This document shows positions 16,169-25,329 of a DNA stretch of 64,000 bases, in pieces. Numbering within the stretch: position 1 is the stretch's first letter; each line of letters opens with the position of its first letter. Both the position numbers and the translations under genes were made by a program. The DNA lies in NCBI GenBank assembly GCA_963715455.1, contig OY970245.1, positions 1,550,001-1,614,000 on the forward strand, read 5' to 3'. The DNA is from VRUE01 sp963715455. Its GTDB lineage: Bacteria; Actinomycetota; Thermoleophilia; Solirubrobacterales; 70-9. Under the pieces are notes generated by a model. It did no database searches. It had not been told where the DNA came from and worked only from the letters and a program-made list of their open reading frames with translations.

Positions 16169-16842
16169 GCGTGAGCACGCTGGCGGAACTGATTGGGGAG
16201 CTGCCCGACGACCTGCGCCGTCAGGCCCTGACCCACTCTTCCTGGAGCGAGGCGGGTGGCGAGTCCTATGAGCGGCTCGCCTACCTCGGTGACAGCGTGC
16301 TCGCCCTGGCCGTTGCCGCCGACCTTACGGGCCGCTTTCCCGAGGTCGACGCCGGTGGTCTGACCAAGATCCACAATCAGGCGGTGAGCGGCGTTTCCTG
16401 CGCTGCGGTGGGGCGCGAGTTGGGGGTGTCGGAGATGCTGCGGGCAAGCGAACCGCAGGAGATGGAGGCCGGTATCCCGGCTGAAGTGCTGCTCGCCGGT
16501 GAGCGGCCGCTGCCCGAGGCGACCGAGGCGCTGATCGGCGCCTGCTTTGTCGCCTTCGGTTTTGAGCGCGTCGCCCCCGCCGTGGTCGCTGCATTCGAGT
16601 CGCGCATCGAGCATGCCGCCGAGACGACAGTTGATTTCAAGTCCGCCCTGCAAGAGCTGTTGGCCCGGCGCCGGGCGCGCGTAAGCTACGAGGTGATCGC
16701 CGAATCCGGCCCGGCTCACCGGCGCAAGTTTGAGGTGGCGGCGGTCGTTGACTCGCAGCGAGTCGGTGAGGGTGTGGGCCGGAGCAAGAAGGCGGCCGAG
16801 CAGGCGGCGGCCGAGCAGGCGCTGAAGCGCCTGGGGGAATGA
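16165..16842 (+). CDS. rnc: Ribonuclease III with altered catalytic residues
   Basis: RNase III cuts double-stranded RNA, including rRNA precursors. The protein (225 residues) has a nuclease domain (1-150) and a C-terminal double-stranded RNA-binding domain (DFKSALQELLARRRARVSYEV to AAEQALKRLGE). The signature normally read ERLEFLGDS is ERLAYLGDS here, so the metal-binding glutamate equivalent to E. coli Glu41 is Ala39. The second site DxxEAL reads EATEAL (Glu118, Glu121), replacing the Asp equivalent to Asp114. Fold and gene order are normal, but activity may be changed. Confidence 0.88.
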   Translation: MSVSTLAELIGELPDDLRRQALTHSSWSEAGGESYERLAYLGDSVLALAVAADLTGRFPEVDAGGLTKIHNQAVSGVSCAAVGRELGVSEMLRASEPQEMEAGIPAEVLLAGERPLPEATEALIGACFVAFGFERVAPAVVAAFESRIEHAAETTVDFKSALQELLARRRARVSYEVIAESGPAHRRKFEVAAVVDSQRVGEGVGRSKKAAEQAAAEQALKRLGE

Positions 16843-16906
16843 AGGTGACGGTGGCGTCCGATTCGAACGCGAGCCTGTGCGGCCGAGGGCTGAGGGACCA
16901 GAGCAG

Positions 16907-19375
16907 ATGTATCTGAGATCGATCGAGATGAAGGGGTTCAAGTCGTTCCCCGAGCGGGCGAAGCTGGAGTTCTCGCCCGGCGTCAGCGTGATCGTCGGTC
17001 CCAACGGATCGGGCAAGTCGAACATCACCGACGCCGTGCTCTGGGCGCTGGGCGAGCAGAGCCCGGGCGCGATTCGCGGCGCCTCGATGCAGGACGTGAT
17101 CTCGGCGGGGGGCAAAGGCGTCGGTCAGCGACGCGCCGCTGAAGTCGAGGTGACGATCGACAACTCCGAGGGCCGCGCCGCCACGGAGCTCTCCGAGATC
17201 GCCGTGCAGCGCACCCTGGACCGCTCCGGCGACGGTTCCTATCGCCTCAACGGCGCCCGCTGCCGTCTCGTCGACGTGACCGAGGTGCTCTCCGACACCA
17301 ACCTCGGTCGCGAGATGCACTCGGTGATCAGCCAGGGCCGGGTCGAGTCGATCGTTCACTCCAAGCCGCGTGAGCGGCGCCTCTTGATCGAGGAGGCGGC
17401 TGGTCTCGGCAAGCACCGCAAACGCCGCCGCCGGGCCGAGCTGAAGTTGCGTGCCGCCCGCGACAACCTCGACCGGGCGCTCGACCTCGAGCGCGAGGCG
17501 CGCTCCCGCCTGCGACCGCTGAAGCGCCAAGCGCAGGCGGCCGAGCTGGGGGCGCGGATCGAGCGCGAGGAGCTCGGCCTGCGTAGCCAGCTGGTTGCCG
17601 AGGAGCTGCGCTTCGGCGCCGACCGCGCCGCCGCGGCTGAGAAGGCGGCGGCCGAGGCCCGCGAGCAGCGCGCCAAACTCGAGCAGCAGCTCGCCGAGGT
17701 GAGCGAGCAGCGGCGTGCGGCCGAGGAGCGCTTCGCCGCTCGCGACCGCGAGCGCACCCAGGCCTGGGGTGTGCTGACCAAGCTACGTGGTGACCAGCAG
17801 CGGATTGCCGTGCGCGCTTCCGGCCTCGGCGATCGCGAGGCGGAGCTCGCGACGGCGCTCGAGGCGCTGCGCGCCGAGCTCGGCCCCTTGACCCTCGACA
17901 TCGGTGGCGCCGCGGCGCCGGGTGAGCGAGCGCGCAAGCTCGAGGAAGAGCTGGGCGAGATTGACGCCGGTCTGACGAGTGCCGCCGACGGGCTTGAACG
18001 AGCCCGCTCGAGCGAGGCGAGCGAGGCCGCCCGGGAGGCTGCTCTGGGCGCGGTGCGCTCGGGCGCCGAGCGCGCCACGCGCCACGCGCGACGGGCCGAG
18101 GGCCTGCTCGGTGAGCGCCACCGCGAGCAGCTGCGCCAGCGCCTCGCAGCCGGCGAGGAGCTGCTCGACGACGTGCGGGCCGCCGCCGCTGCGGCGACCG
18201 CGGCCGAGGCAGCGATTCGCGCCCGGGTCGAGCGCATTGAGCAACGCGTCGTCGGCGGTGAGGACGACGGCGACGAGATCGCCGAGGAGATGCGCGCCTG
18301 CTCGCAGCGCGAGTACGAGCTGCAGACGCAGATGAATGCGGCCGCCGATCGGCTCACCGAGGTCGAGGTCGAGGCCGCCCATCTCGGCGACCGCCGGGCC
18401 GAGGCGGCCAAGGAGCTGGCCTCGATCGCCGAGCGGCTCGGCGAGGAGATCGCCGCGGCCGAGCAGCCGCTGAGCGAGGAGGAGCGCGCCGACATCGACC
18501 GCCGGCTCGAGCGGCTCGAGCGGCGCCGAGCCCAGATCGGCCCGGTCAACCCGCTGGCTGAGCGCGAGTATGAGGAGGCCCGCGAGCACGTCGAGTCGCT
18601 GCAGGCTCAGCGTGAGGACACCGAGCGGGGAATGCGTGAGCTGGAGACACTGATCCGCGACATCGACCGCGAGATCGAGCGCGCCTTCGAGCAGACCTTC
18701 GAGGCAACGGCGAAGAACTTCGAGGAGATGGTTGAGCACCTCTTCCCCGGCGGTCGCGGCCGCTTGCGGCGGGTTGCCCTGCGGGCCGTGAGCGATCCCG
18801 CGCCAGAGGACGAGGCGGCCGCCGGCGAGCCGCTCGACGGCGACGAGGATGGGGAAGACGCGCGCGAGGAGCTTGGCGTCGAGATCGAGGTGACGCCGGC
18901 GGGCAAGTCGACCCGCAAGCTCTCGCTGCTCTCCGGCGGCGAGAAGTCACTTGTGGCGATCGCCTTCGTCTTCGCCGTTTTCCTCGCCCGGCCCTGCCCC
19001 TTCTACATCCTCGACGAGGTCGAGGCGGCCCTCGACGACGCCAATATCGACCGCTTCCTGCAGCTCATCCGGCGCTTCTCCGACCGGGCCCAGTTCGTCA
19101 TCGTCACCCACCAGAAGCGCACGATGGACGCCGCCGACGTGCTCTACGGCGTGACCATGGGTGGCGACGGCGTCACCAAGGTCGTTTCCCGCCGCCTGCC
19201 GCGCGAAGTCGCTGCGGGCGAGGACGATGGGGCCGCCGAGATCGACGCGGCGGCACCGCCTCCTTTTGCTGGGGTTGCCGAGAGTGGCGAGGAGACTGAA
19301 GATGCTGCACCAGGCTTGATCGGTGAGCAGCCCGCCGCCATCCCGCCCCAGCCCGGTTCGGTCGAAGCGGCGTAA
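16907..19375 (+). CDS. smc: Short SMC chromosome-segregation ATPase lacking a hinge
   Basis: The start is ATG 16907 (MYLRSIEMKGFKSFPERA, the classic SMC N-terminus), giving 822 residues against about 1150-1200 normally. Walker A GPNGSGKS is at 31-38, the signature LSLLSGGEKS near 672-681 and Walker B FYILDEVEAALDD near 697-709. Between the heads there is only about 380 residues of coiled coil rich in Glu, Ala and Arg. The conserved globular hinge is not found. The C-terminal head has an acidic insertion (about 625-655) and a 65-residue acidic/Pro tail. The rnc-smc-ftsY neighbourhood is normal except for the gene inserted next. Confidence 0.88.
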   Translation: MYLRSIEMKGFKSFPERAKLEFSPGVSVIVGPNGSGKSNITDAVLWALGEQSPGAIRGASMQDVISAGGKGVGQRRAAEVEVTIDNSEGRAATELSEIAVQRTLDRSGDGSYRLNGARCRLVDVTEVLSDTNLGREMHSVISQGRVESIVHSKPRERRLLIEEAAGLGKHRKRRRRAELKLRAARDNLDRALDLEREARSRLRPLKRQAQAAELGARIEREELGLRSQLVAEELRFGADRAAAAEKAAAEAREQRAKLEQQLAEVSEQRRAAEERFAARDRERTQAWGVLTKLRGDQQRIAVRASGLGDREAELATALEALRAELGPLTLDIGGAAAPGERARKLEEELGEIDAGLTSAADGLERARSSEASEAAREAALGAVRSGAERATRHARRAEGLLGERHREQLRQRLAAGEELLDDVRAAAAAATAAEAAIRARVERIEQRVVGGEDDGDEIAEEMRACSQREYELQTQMNAAADRLTEVEVEAAHLGDRRAEAAKELASIAERLGEEIAAAEQPLSEEERADIDRRLERLERRRAQIGPVNPLAEREYEEAREHVESLQAQREDTERGMRELETLIRDIDREIERAFEQTFEATAKNFEEMVEHLFPGGRGRLRRVALRAVSDPAPEDEAAAGEPLDGDEDGEDAREELGVEIEVTPAGKSTRKLSLLSGGEKSLVAIAFVFAVFLARPCPFYILDEVEAALDDANIDRFLQLIRRFSDRAQFVIVTHQKRTMDAADVLYGVTMGGDGVTKVVSRRLPREVAAGEDDGAAEIDAAAPPPFAGVAESGEETEDAAPGLIGEQPAAIPPQPGSVEAA

Positions 19376-19452
19376 GCGAAGCTCAAAGAAACCGCCTCGT
19401 TTCCAGAGGTACCCCTGCGCTACGCTCTCCTCGGGGAGCGAAAGGAGGGCCT

Positions 19453-20946
19453 GTGGCACAACGCCACATGGACAGGTTGACGTCGTTCGATACCTCGTTC
19501 TTGGCGAACGAGAGGTCCAACGGGCACATGGCGATCGGGGCCGTACTGGTCTGCAGCGGCGAGCCGCCCAGCCAGGAGGACTTCGCCACACACATCCGCA
19601 GCCGGGTCCATCACTTGCCGCGGTTGCGCCAGCGGCTAGCGGTGCCGCCCCTGGGCCTCGGCACACCGTTTTGGGTGGACTATCCCGAGTTCAACCTCAG
19701 CGACCACCTGACCCGTGTCACGCTGCCCGAGCCCGGTGGCGATGCCGAGTTCCACGACCTCGTCGGCGAAGTCCTCTCGCCGCCACTCGATCGTTCGCGG
19801 CCGCTCTGGCAGCTGGTTCTCGTCGAGGGCCTCGCTGATGATCGTTTCGCGATCGTCTACAAGACCCACCACGCGCTCGCTGACGGCTTCTCGGCCGTCG
19901 ACATCGGCAAGCTGCTCTTCGATCCGGAGCCGAATCCCGTCCCCTCTCGGGAGGAAGCGCCCTGGGACCCCCAGCAACCGCCCTCGGGTGGCGACTTGCT
20001 GGCGCGCGCGGTCAGCGGCATCTGGGGGACGGCGCGCCGCATGGTGCGCTGGTTGGGCCGGGCAGCGCGGCAGCCACAGCGGGCCCGCAAGCGCGCCGCG
20101 GACGGCATCGCCGGCCTCTGGGAGGTGACCTGGAACCTGGCCCGGCCGGCGCCGAAGGTGCCGCTGAACGTGGAGATCGGCCCCGCACGGAGCTTCGCCT
20201 GGGCCGAGTTCCCGCTCGCCGACTTCAAACGGATCAAGAACTCGCTCAACGTCACCGTCAACGACGTCATCCTGGCGGCGACCGCCGGCGCGCTGCGACG
20301 CTGGCTGCACGACCGGGAGGTCGACACCGAGGAGATGGAGCTGAAGGCCCTGGTGCCGGTCTCGGTGCGCACCATCGACGAGGAGGGCGAGCTGGGCAAC
20401 CGGCTGACGGCGATGCGCGGGCCCTTGCCGGTAGGCATTGCCGACCCGGTCGAGCGGCTGCGGACCGTCCACGCAGGGATGGACGTCCTCAAGTCATCGA
20501 AGCAGCCGCTTGGAGCCGAGGCGATCTGGGGGCTGAACGACTGGTTCCGCGACTTTGCCCCGCCGGTGCTGCTGCGCCCGACGGCGGCGATCAACTTCTC
20601 GACCCGCCTTTTCAACTTGCTGGTCACCAACTTCCCGGGTCCGCAAATCCCCTTCTACGTGCTGGGGCGTGAGGTTACGGGTGTCTTCCCGGTTGGCTTC
20701 CTCGCTCGGCGCCACGCCTTGGCCATTGCGATTGTCAGCTACAACGGCAAAGTCGGCTTTGGAATCCTCGCCGATCGCGCTGCGATGCCCGACGTCGAAC
20801 GACTCTCCGCCTACCTCGAAGACGCCGTGGACCAGCTTCGCACCGCTGCCCGGGTAGCCTCCCGCGGCGACGACGATGCCGACGAGCTGGCAGGAGATAC
20901 TCAACCTCGGTTCGCGCGCGAACGCGAACGCCTCCAGGGAGCCTGA
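19453..20946 (+). CDS. WS/DGAT-type wax ester synthase / diacylglycerol acyltransferase
   Basis: A 497-residue protein of the bacterial WS/DGAT family, which makes triacylglycerol or wax esters from acyl-CoA. The N-terminus (RLTSFDTSFLANE) is typical, and the catalytic HHxxxDG motif is present as THHALADGFSA (about 138-148). The C-terminal TNFPGPQIPFYVLGREV block is also characteristic. The GTG start follows a strong AAAGGAGGG ribosome binding site. It lies between smc and ftsY and overlaps ftsY by 71 bases, an unusual place for a storage-lipid gene. Confidence 0.9.
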   Translation: MAQRHMDRLTSFDTSFLANERSNGHMAIGAVLVCSGEPPSQEDFATHIRSRVHHLPRLRQRLAVPPLGLGTPFWVDYPEFNLSDHLTRVTLPEPGGDAEFHDLVGEVLSPPLDRSRPLWQLVLVEGLADDRFAIVYKTHHALADGFSAVDIGKLLFDPEPNPVPSREEAPWDPQQPPSGGDLLARAVSGIWGTARRMVRWLGRAARQPQRARKRAADGIAGLWEVTWNLARPAPKVPLNVEIGPARSFAWAEFPLADFKRIKNSLNVTVNDVILAATAGALRRWLHDREVDTEEMELKALVPVSVRTIDEEGELGNRLTAMRGPLPVGIADPVERLRTVHAGMDVLKSSKQPLGAEAIWGLNDWFRDFAPPVLLRPTAAINFSTRLFNLLVTNFPGPQIPFYVLGREVTGVFPVGFLARRHALAIAIVSYNGKVGFGILADRAAMPDVERLSAYLEDAVDQLRTAARVASRGDDDADELAGDTQPRFARERERLQGA

Positions 20947-21874
20947 GCCGGAGGGGCAGCGCCGCGGCGTTCTCGGCCGCCTGCGTGAGAGCCTCAGCAA
21001 GAGCCGCCAGGCGCTGACCGAGGAGCTCAGCGCCAGCTTCTTTGACCGCATCGACGAGGAGACCTGGGAGCGGCTCGAGGAGGCGCTGATTCTCGCTGAC
21101 GCCGGCGCGCCGACAACGGCCAAGGTGGTGGAGCGCCTCGAGCACGAGGTCGAGGCCGGCAAGGTCGCTGCGGACGGCGAGGCGGTACAGGAGCGCCTGA
21201 TCGAGATCCTCGCCGAGGTCGCCGGTACCGGCCGAGCCCCGATCGACCTCAGCGGCGAGCCGGCCGTGCTGCTCATGGTCGGCGTCAACGGCACCGGCAA
21301 GACGACGACGATCGGCAAGGTCGCCTGGCACCTCTCGAAGGAATTCGGCCTCTCGGTCGTGCTTGCCGCCGGCGACACCTACCGCGCTGCCGCGGCCGAG
21401 CAGCTGGCCGAGTGGGCAGAGCGGGCCGGCGCGGAGCTGGTGCGCTCTGCAGAGGGTGGCGATCCAGGCGCAGTCGCCTTCGACGCGATCGCCGCCGCCC
21501 GCGCCCGCGGCGCCGACGTGGTGATCGTCGATACCGCCGGACGCCTGCACACGCAGGGCAACCTGATGGACGAGCTGACCAAGGTGCGGCGGGTGATCGC
21601 CAAGCAGATGCCCGGTGCGCCGCACGAGACGCTGCTCTCGATCGACGCCACCACCGGCCAGAACGGGTTGCGCCAGGCGAAGCTCTTCGCCGAGGCGGCC
21701 GAGGTCGACGGCGTCGTCCTGACCAAGCTCGACGGCACCGCCAAGGGGGGCATCGTCCTGGCGATCGCCGACGAGCTGCAGATCCCCGTCAAGCTAATCG
21801 GCACCGGCGAGACCCTCGAGGACCTACGCCCCTTCGACCCCACCGACTTCGCCCGCGCCCTGCTCGCCGACTGA
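20876..21874 (+). CDS. ftsY: Signal recognition particle receptor FtsY
   Basis: FtsY docks ribosome-nascent-chain/SRP complexes at the membrane. The 332-residue GTPase has a short N-terminal region, an N domain (RQALTEELSASFFDRID) and the NG core: G1 GVNGTGKTTT, AAGDTYRAAAAEQL, G3 DTAGRLHTQGNLM and G4 TKLDGTAKGG. The long acidic A domain of E. coli FtsY is missing, as usual in actinobacteria. It overlaps the preceding acyltransferase gene. Together with ffh it forms the SRP targeting set. Confidence 0.94.
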   Translation: MPTSWQEILNLGSRANANASREPEPEGQRRGVLGRLRESLSKSRQALTEELSASFFDRIDEETWERLEEALILADAGAPTTAKVVERLEHEVEAGKVAADGEAVQERLIEILAEVAGTGRAPIDLSGEPAVLLMVGVNGTGKTTTIGKVAWHLSKEFGLSVVLAAGDTYRAAAAEQLAEWAERAGAELVRSAEGGDPGAVAFDAIAAARARGADVVIVDTAGRLHTQGNLMDELTKVRRVIAKQMPGAPHETLLSIDATTGQNGLRQAKLFAEAAEVDGVVLTKLDGTAKGGIVLAIADELQIPVKLIGTGETLEDLRPFDPTDFARALLAD

Positions 21875-21925
21875 CGAAACCTCGTTTTTACGCGCTGAGC
21901 GCGGAAGATCGAGATCTCGCTGTCG

Positions 21926-21931
21926 TAAGCT
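21926..21931 (+). promoter_or_regulatory. -10 box for ffh
   Basis: TAAGCT ends 7 bases before the GTG at 21939; no ribosome binding site is visible. Confidence 0.45.
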
Positions 21932-21938
21932 GCGCCAG

Positions 21939-23306
<1,368 letters not shown>

Positions 23307-23320
23307 CCTGCCGCAGTCCA

Positions 23321-23575
23321 ATGGCAGTGCGAATCAGACTAAGACGCGTCGGGTCGAAGAAGAACCCGATTTGGCGAATCGTCGTCGCCGACAAGCGCTC
23401 GCCGCGCGACGGGCGCACGATCGAGACGATCGGCCAGTACAACCCGCAGACCGAGCCCTCAACGATCGAGTTCGACGAGGAGCGTGCCAAACACTGGCTC
23501 GCGCACGGCGCCCAGCCCTCCGAGACGGTCGCCACCCTGCTGCGCACCAAGGGCATCCCCGCCTCGGGCAGCTGA
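23321..23575 (+). CDS. rpsP: 30S ribosomal protein S16
   Basis: An 84-residue basic protein starting MAVRIRLRRVGSKKNPIWRIVVADKR, the invariant S16 N-terminus, with the conserved block IETIGQYNPQTEP. Its length is normal. It heads the rpsP-KH-trmD-rplS ribosome-maturation cluster. Confidence 0.95.
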   Translation: MAVRIRLRRVGSKKNPIWRIVVADKRSPRDGRTIETIGQYNPQTEPSTIEFDEERAKHWLAHGAQPSETVATLLRTKGIPASGS

Positions 23576-23582
23576 GCCCGAC

Positions 23583-23813
23583 GTGACCGAGCTGCTCGAG
23601 TTCCTGGTCAAGGCGCTGGTCGAGGACCCCTCGGCGGTCGTCGTCGAGGAGCTCGAAGAGGACGGCGATCTGGTCTACGAGATCACGGTCGCTGAGGATG
23701 ACCTCGGTCGCGTGATCGGCAAGGGTGGGCGGATCGCCAACGCGATCAGGACGATTGCGAAGGCTGCAGCGGTGCGGCTCGACCGGCGTGTCATAGTCGA
23801 CATCCTCGATTGA
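23583..23813 (+). CDS. khpA: KH-domain RNA-binding protein (KhpA/YlqC type)
   Basis: GTG at 23583 gives 76 residues beginning VTELLEFLVKALVEDP, the family N-terminus. One type II KH fold is visible with the RNA-binding GxxG loop in GRVIGKGGRIANAIR. KhpA proteins bind RNA and influence division and translation in Gram-positive bacteria. It follows rpsP by seven bases and overlaps trmD by four (TTGA). The rimM gene that usually follows is absent. Confidence 0.9.
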   Translation: MTELLEFLVKALVEDPSAVVVEELEEDGDLVYEITVAEDDLGRVIGKGGRIANAIRTIAKAAAVRLDRRVIVDILD

Positions 23814-24487
23814 AGCTCGACGTATTCACGCTCTTTCCCGAGGCGTTCGACTGGTTTCGGTCGCAGCGGTCGGTGCAGAACGCGTTGGCGGAAGGGAATG
23901 AGCTGCGGCTCTTCAACTATCGCGATACGACTCCGCTGGGGGCTGGGCAGGTGGACGATGCGCCCTACGGGGGCGGGGCGGGGATGGTTCTGCGCGTCGA
24001 CGTCGTCGACGCGGCGCTAAAAGCGGCCTACCCGAATGGGGAGCGGCCGCGGCGGGTGTTGCTGTCGCCGACGGGACGGTTGCTCGACGACGAGCTGGCC
24101 GACGAGTTGACTCGGGAGCCGCACGTGGCGCTGCTCTGTGGGCGCTACGAGGGTTTCGACGAGCGGGTGCACGAGCACCTCGCCGACGACGAGGTTTCGA
24201 TCGGCCGTTACGTGCTGGCCGGCGGTGAGCTGCCGGCGATGGTGCTCGCCGACGTGGTGATGCGCAAGCTGCCCGGCGCGCTCGGCGATGAGCGGAGCGC
24301 GGTCGAGGAGTCCTTCAGCCAGACGCTCGAGGGCATGCCCGAGTACCCCCACTACACGCGGCCAGCCGAGTACCAGGGCTGGGGGGTGCCGGAGGTGCTG
24401 CTCTCTGGCGATCACGAGCGTGTGCGGCTCTGGCGGGCCGAGCAGAGCCGCGCCCGGGCCGAGCAGCTCGAAAAAGGCCCTGAGTAG
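23810..24487 (+). CDS. trmD: tRNA (guanine-N1-)-methyltransferase TrmD
   Basis: TrmD methylates G37 of tRNAs to prevent frameshifting. The SPOUT-fold protein (225 residues, on the short side) starts at TTG with MKLDVFTLFPEAF. It has DDAPYGGGAGMVLRVD, the knotted SAM site LLCGRYEGFDERV, and SIGRYVLAGGELPAM, plus YPHYTRPAEYQGWGVPEVLLSGDH at the end of the core. It is coupled to the KH gene through a TTGA overlap. Confidence 0.94.
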   Translation: MKLDVFTLFPEAFDWFRSQRSVQNALAEGNELRLFNYRDTTPLGAGQVDDAPYGGGAGMVLRVDVVDAALKAAYPNGERPRRVLLSPTGRLLDDELADELTREPHVALLCGRYEGFDERVHEHLADDEVSIGRYVLAGGELPAMVLADVVMRKLPGALGDERSAVEESFSQTLEGMPEYPHYTRPAEYQGWGVPEVLLSGDHERVRLWRAEQSRARAEQLEKGPE

Positions 24488-24488
24488 G

Positions 24489-24539
24489 TACGATTCCCCG
24501 CACCGCGCGGCGCCCGGCCCGGGCCCGGCGGTCTTTTTT
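24489..24539 (+). promoter_or_regulatory. rplS promoter with 5' hairpin and T6 tract (candidate L19 leader/attenuator)
   Basis: TACGAT (24489-24494) is a -10-like hexamer. A start of transcription near 24501 would place a GC-rich hairpin at the very 5' end: ACCGC (502-506) pairs with GCGGT (528-532) and encloses GCCCG/CGGGC (512-516 with 520-524). Six T residues follow at 24534-24539. The rplS ATG lies at 24545. This has the form of an intrinsic terminator or attenuator in the ribosomal-protein leader. Confidence 0.5.
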
Positions 24540-24544
24540 CGCCA

Positions 24545-25282
24545 ATGAGCAGCGTCATCGACGACATCGAGCGCAGTCAACTGAGGAAGGGGATTCCCTC
24601 TTTCGAGCCCGGCGATCGCGTGCGCGTCCACTTCCAGGTCGTCGAGGGCAGCCGTCGCCGCACCCAGGTGTTCGAGGGGATTGTCCTGCGGCGCCAGGGC
24701 TCCGGCGTGCGCGAGACCTTCACCGTGCGCAAGCAGTCTTTCGGTGTTGGTGTGGAGCGCACCTTTCCGCTGCACTCGCCGAAGATCGAGAAGCTCGAGG
24801 TCGCTGCCCGCGGCGCCGTGCGCCGCGCCAAGCTCTACTACCTGCGCGGCCGCATCGGCAAGGCGGCCCGGGTTGCCGAGCGGCGCTGGGGAATTGATGA
24901 GGAGCTGATCTCGGCGCCAACCGCGGCGGCCGAGCCCGAAGCGGTGGATGCCGAGGGCATTAGTCAGGCCGAGGAAGACGCACAGATTCAGGCAGAGGCC
25001 GGGGAGGCAGATGCGGGTGAGGCTGACGAGGTTGCACCAGAGGCGGCTGAGTCGGACGACGCTTCGCCCGAGGCGGCTGAGGAGGCACCTGCTGAGGAAG
25101 CTGAGCCCGAGGCAGCGGAGGAGGCGCCGGAGGTTGAGGCAAAAGCTGAGAGTGAGACAGCGGCAGATACGGACGCTGAGGCGCCCGAGGCGGGGGAGAC
25201 CGAGGACAGCGCTGAGGCGGAGGATGCCGAGGACGAGTCGCCGGGCGAGGAGTCCGACGACACCGGCAAGGACTCGGCCTGA
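24545..25282 (+). CDS. rplS: 50S ribosomal protein L19 with a long acidic C-terminal extension
   Basis: Residues 1-117 are a standard L19 (DIERSQLRKGIPSFEPGDRV, RRTQVFEGIVLRRQGSGVRETFTVRK, KLYYLRGRIGKAARV). A tail of about 128 residues follows, made almost only of Ala, Glu, Asp, Ser and Pro, for example EAAEEAPAEEAEPEAAEE. Normal L19 is about 115 residues long. The tail would be disordered and strongly negative. It is read in the same frame without a break and the next gene begins at its stop, so it is likely real. The upstream hairpin/T6 may control the gene. Confidence 0.92.
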   Translation: MSSVIDDIERSQLRKGIPSFEPGDRVRVHFQVVEGSRRRTQVFEGIVLRRQGSGVRETFTVRKQSFGVGVERTFPLHSPKIEKLEVAARGAVRRAKLYYLRGRIGKAARVAERRWGIDEELISAPTAAAEPEAVDAEGISQAEEDAQIQAEAGEADAGEADEVAPEAAESDDASPEAAEEAPAEEAEPEAAEEAPEVEAKAESETAADTDAEAPEAGETEDSAEAEDAEDESPGEESDDTGKDSA

Positions 25283-25329
25283 ACCCCTCGATCCCGAAGC
25301 CCAAGACCCGCAGCGGCGGCCTGGTCGAG

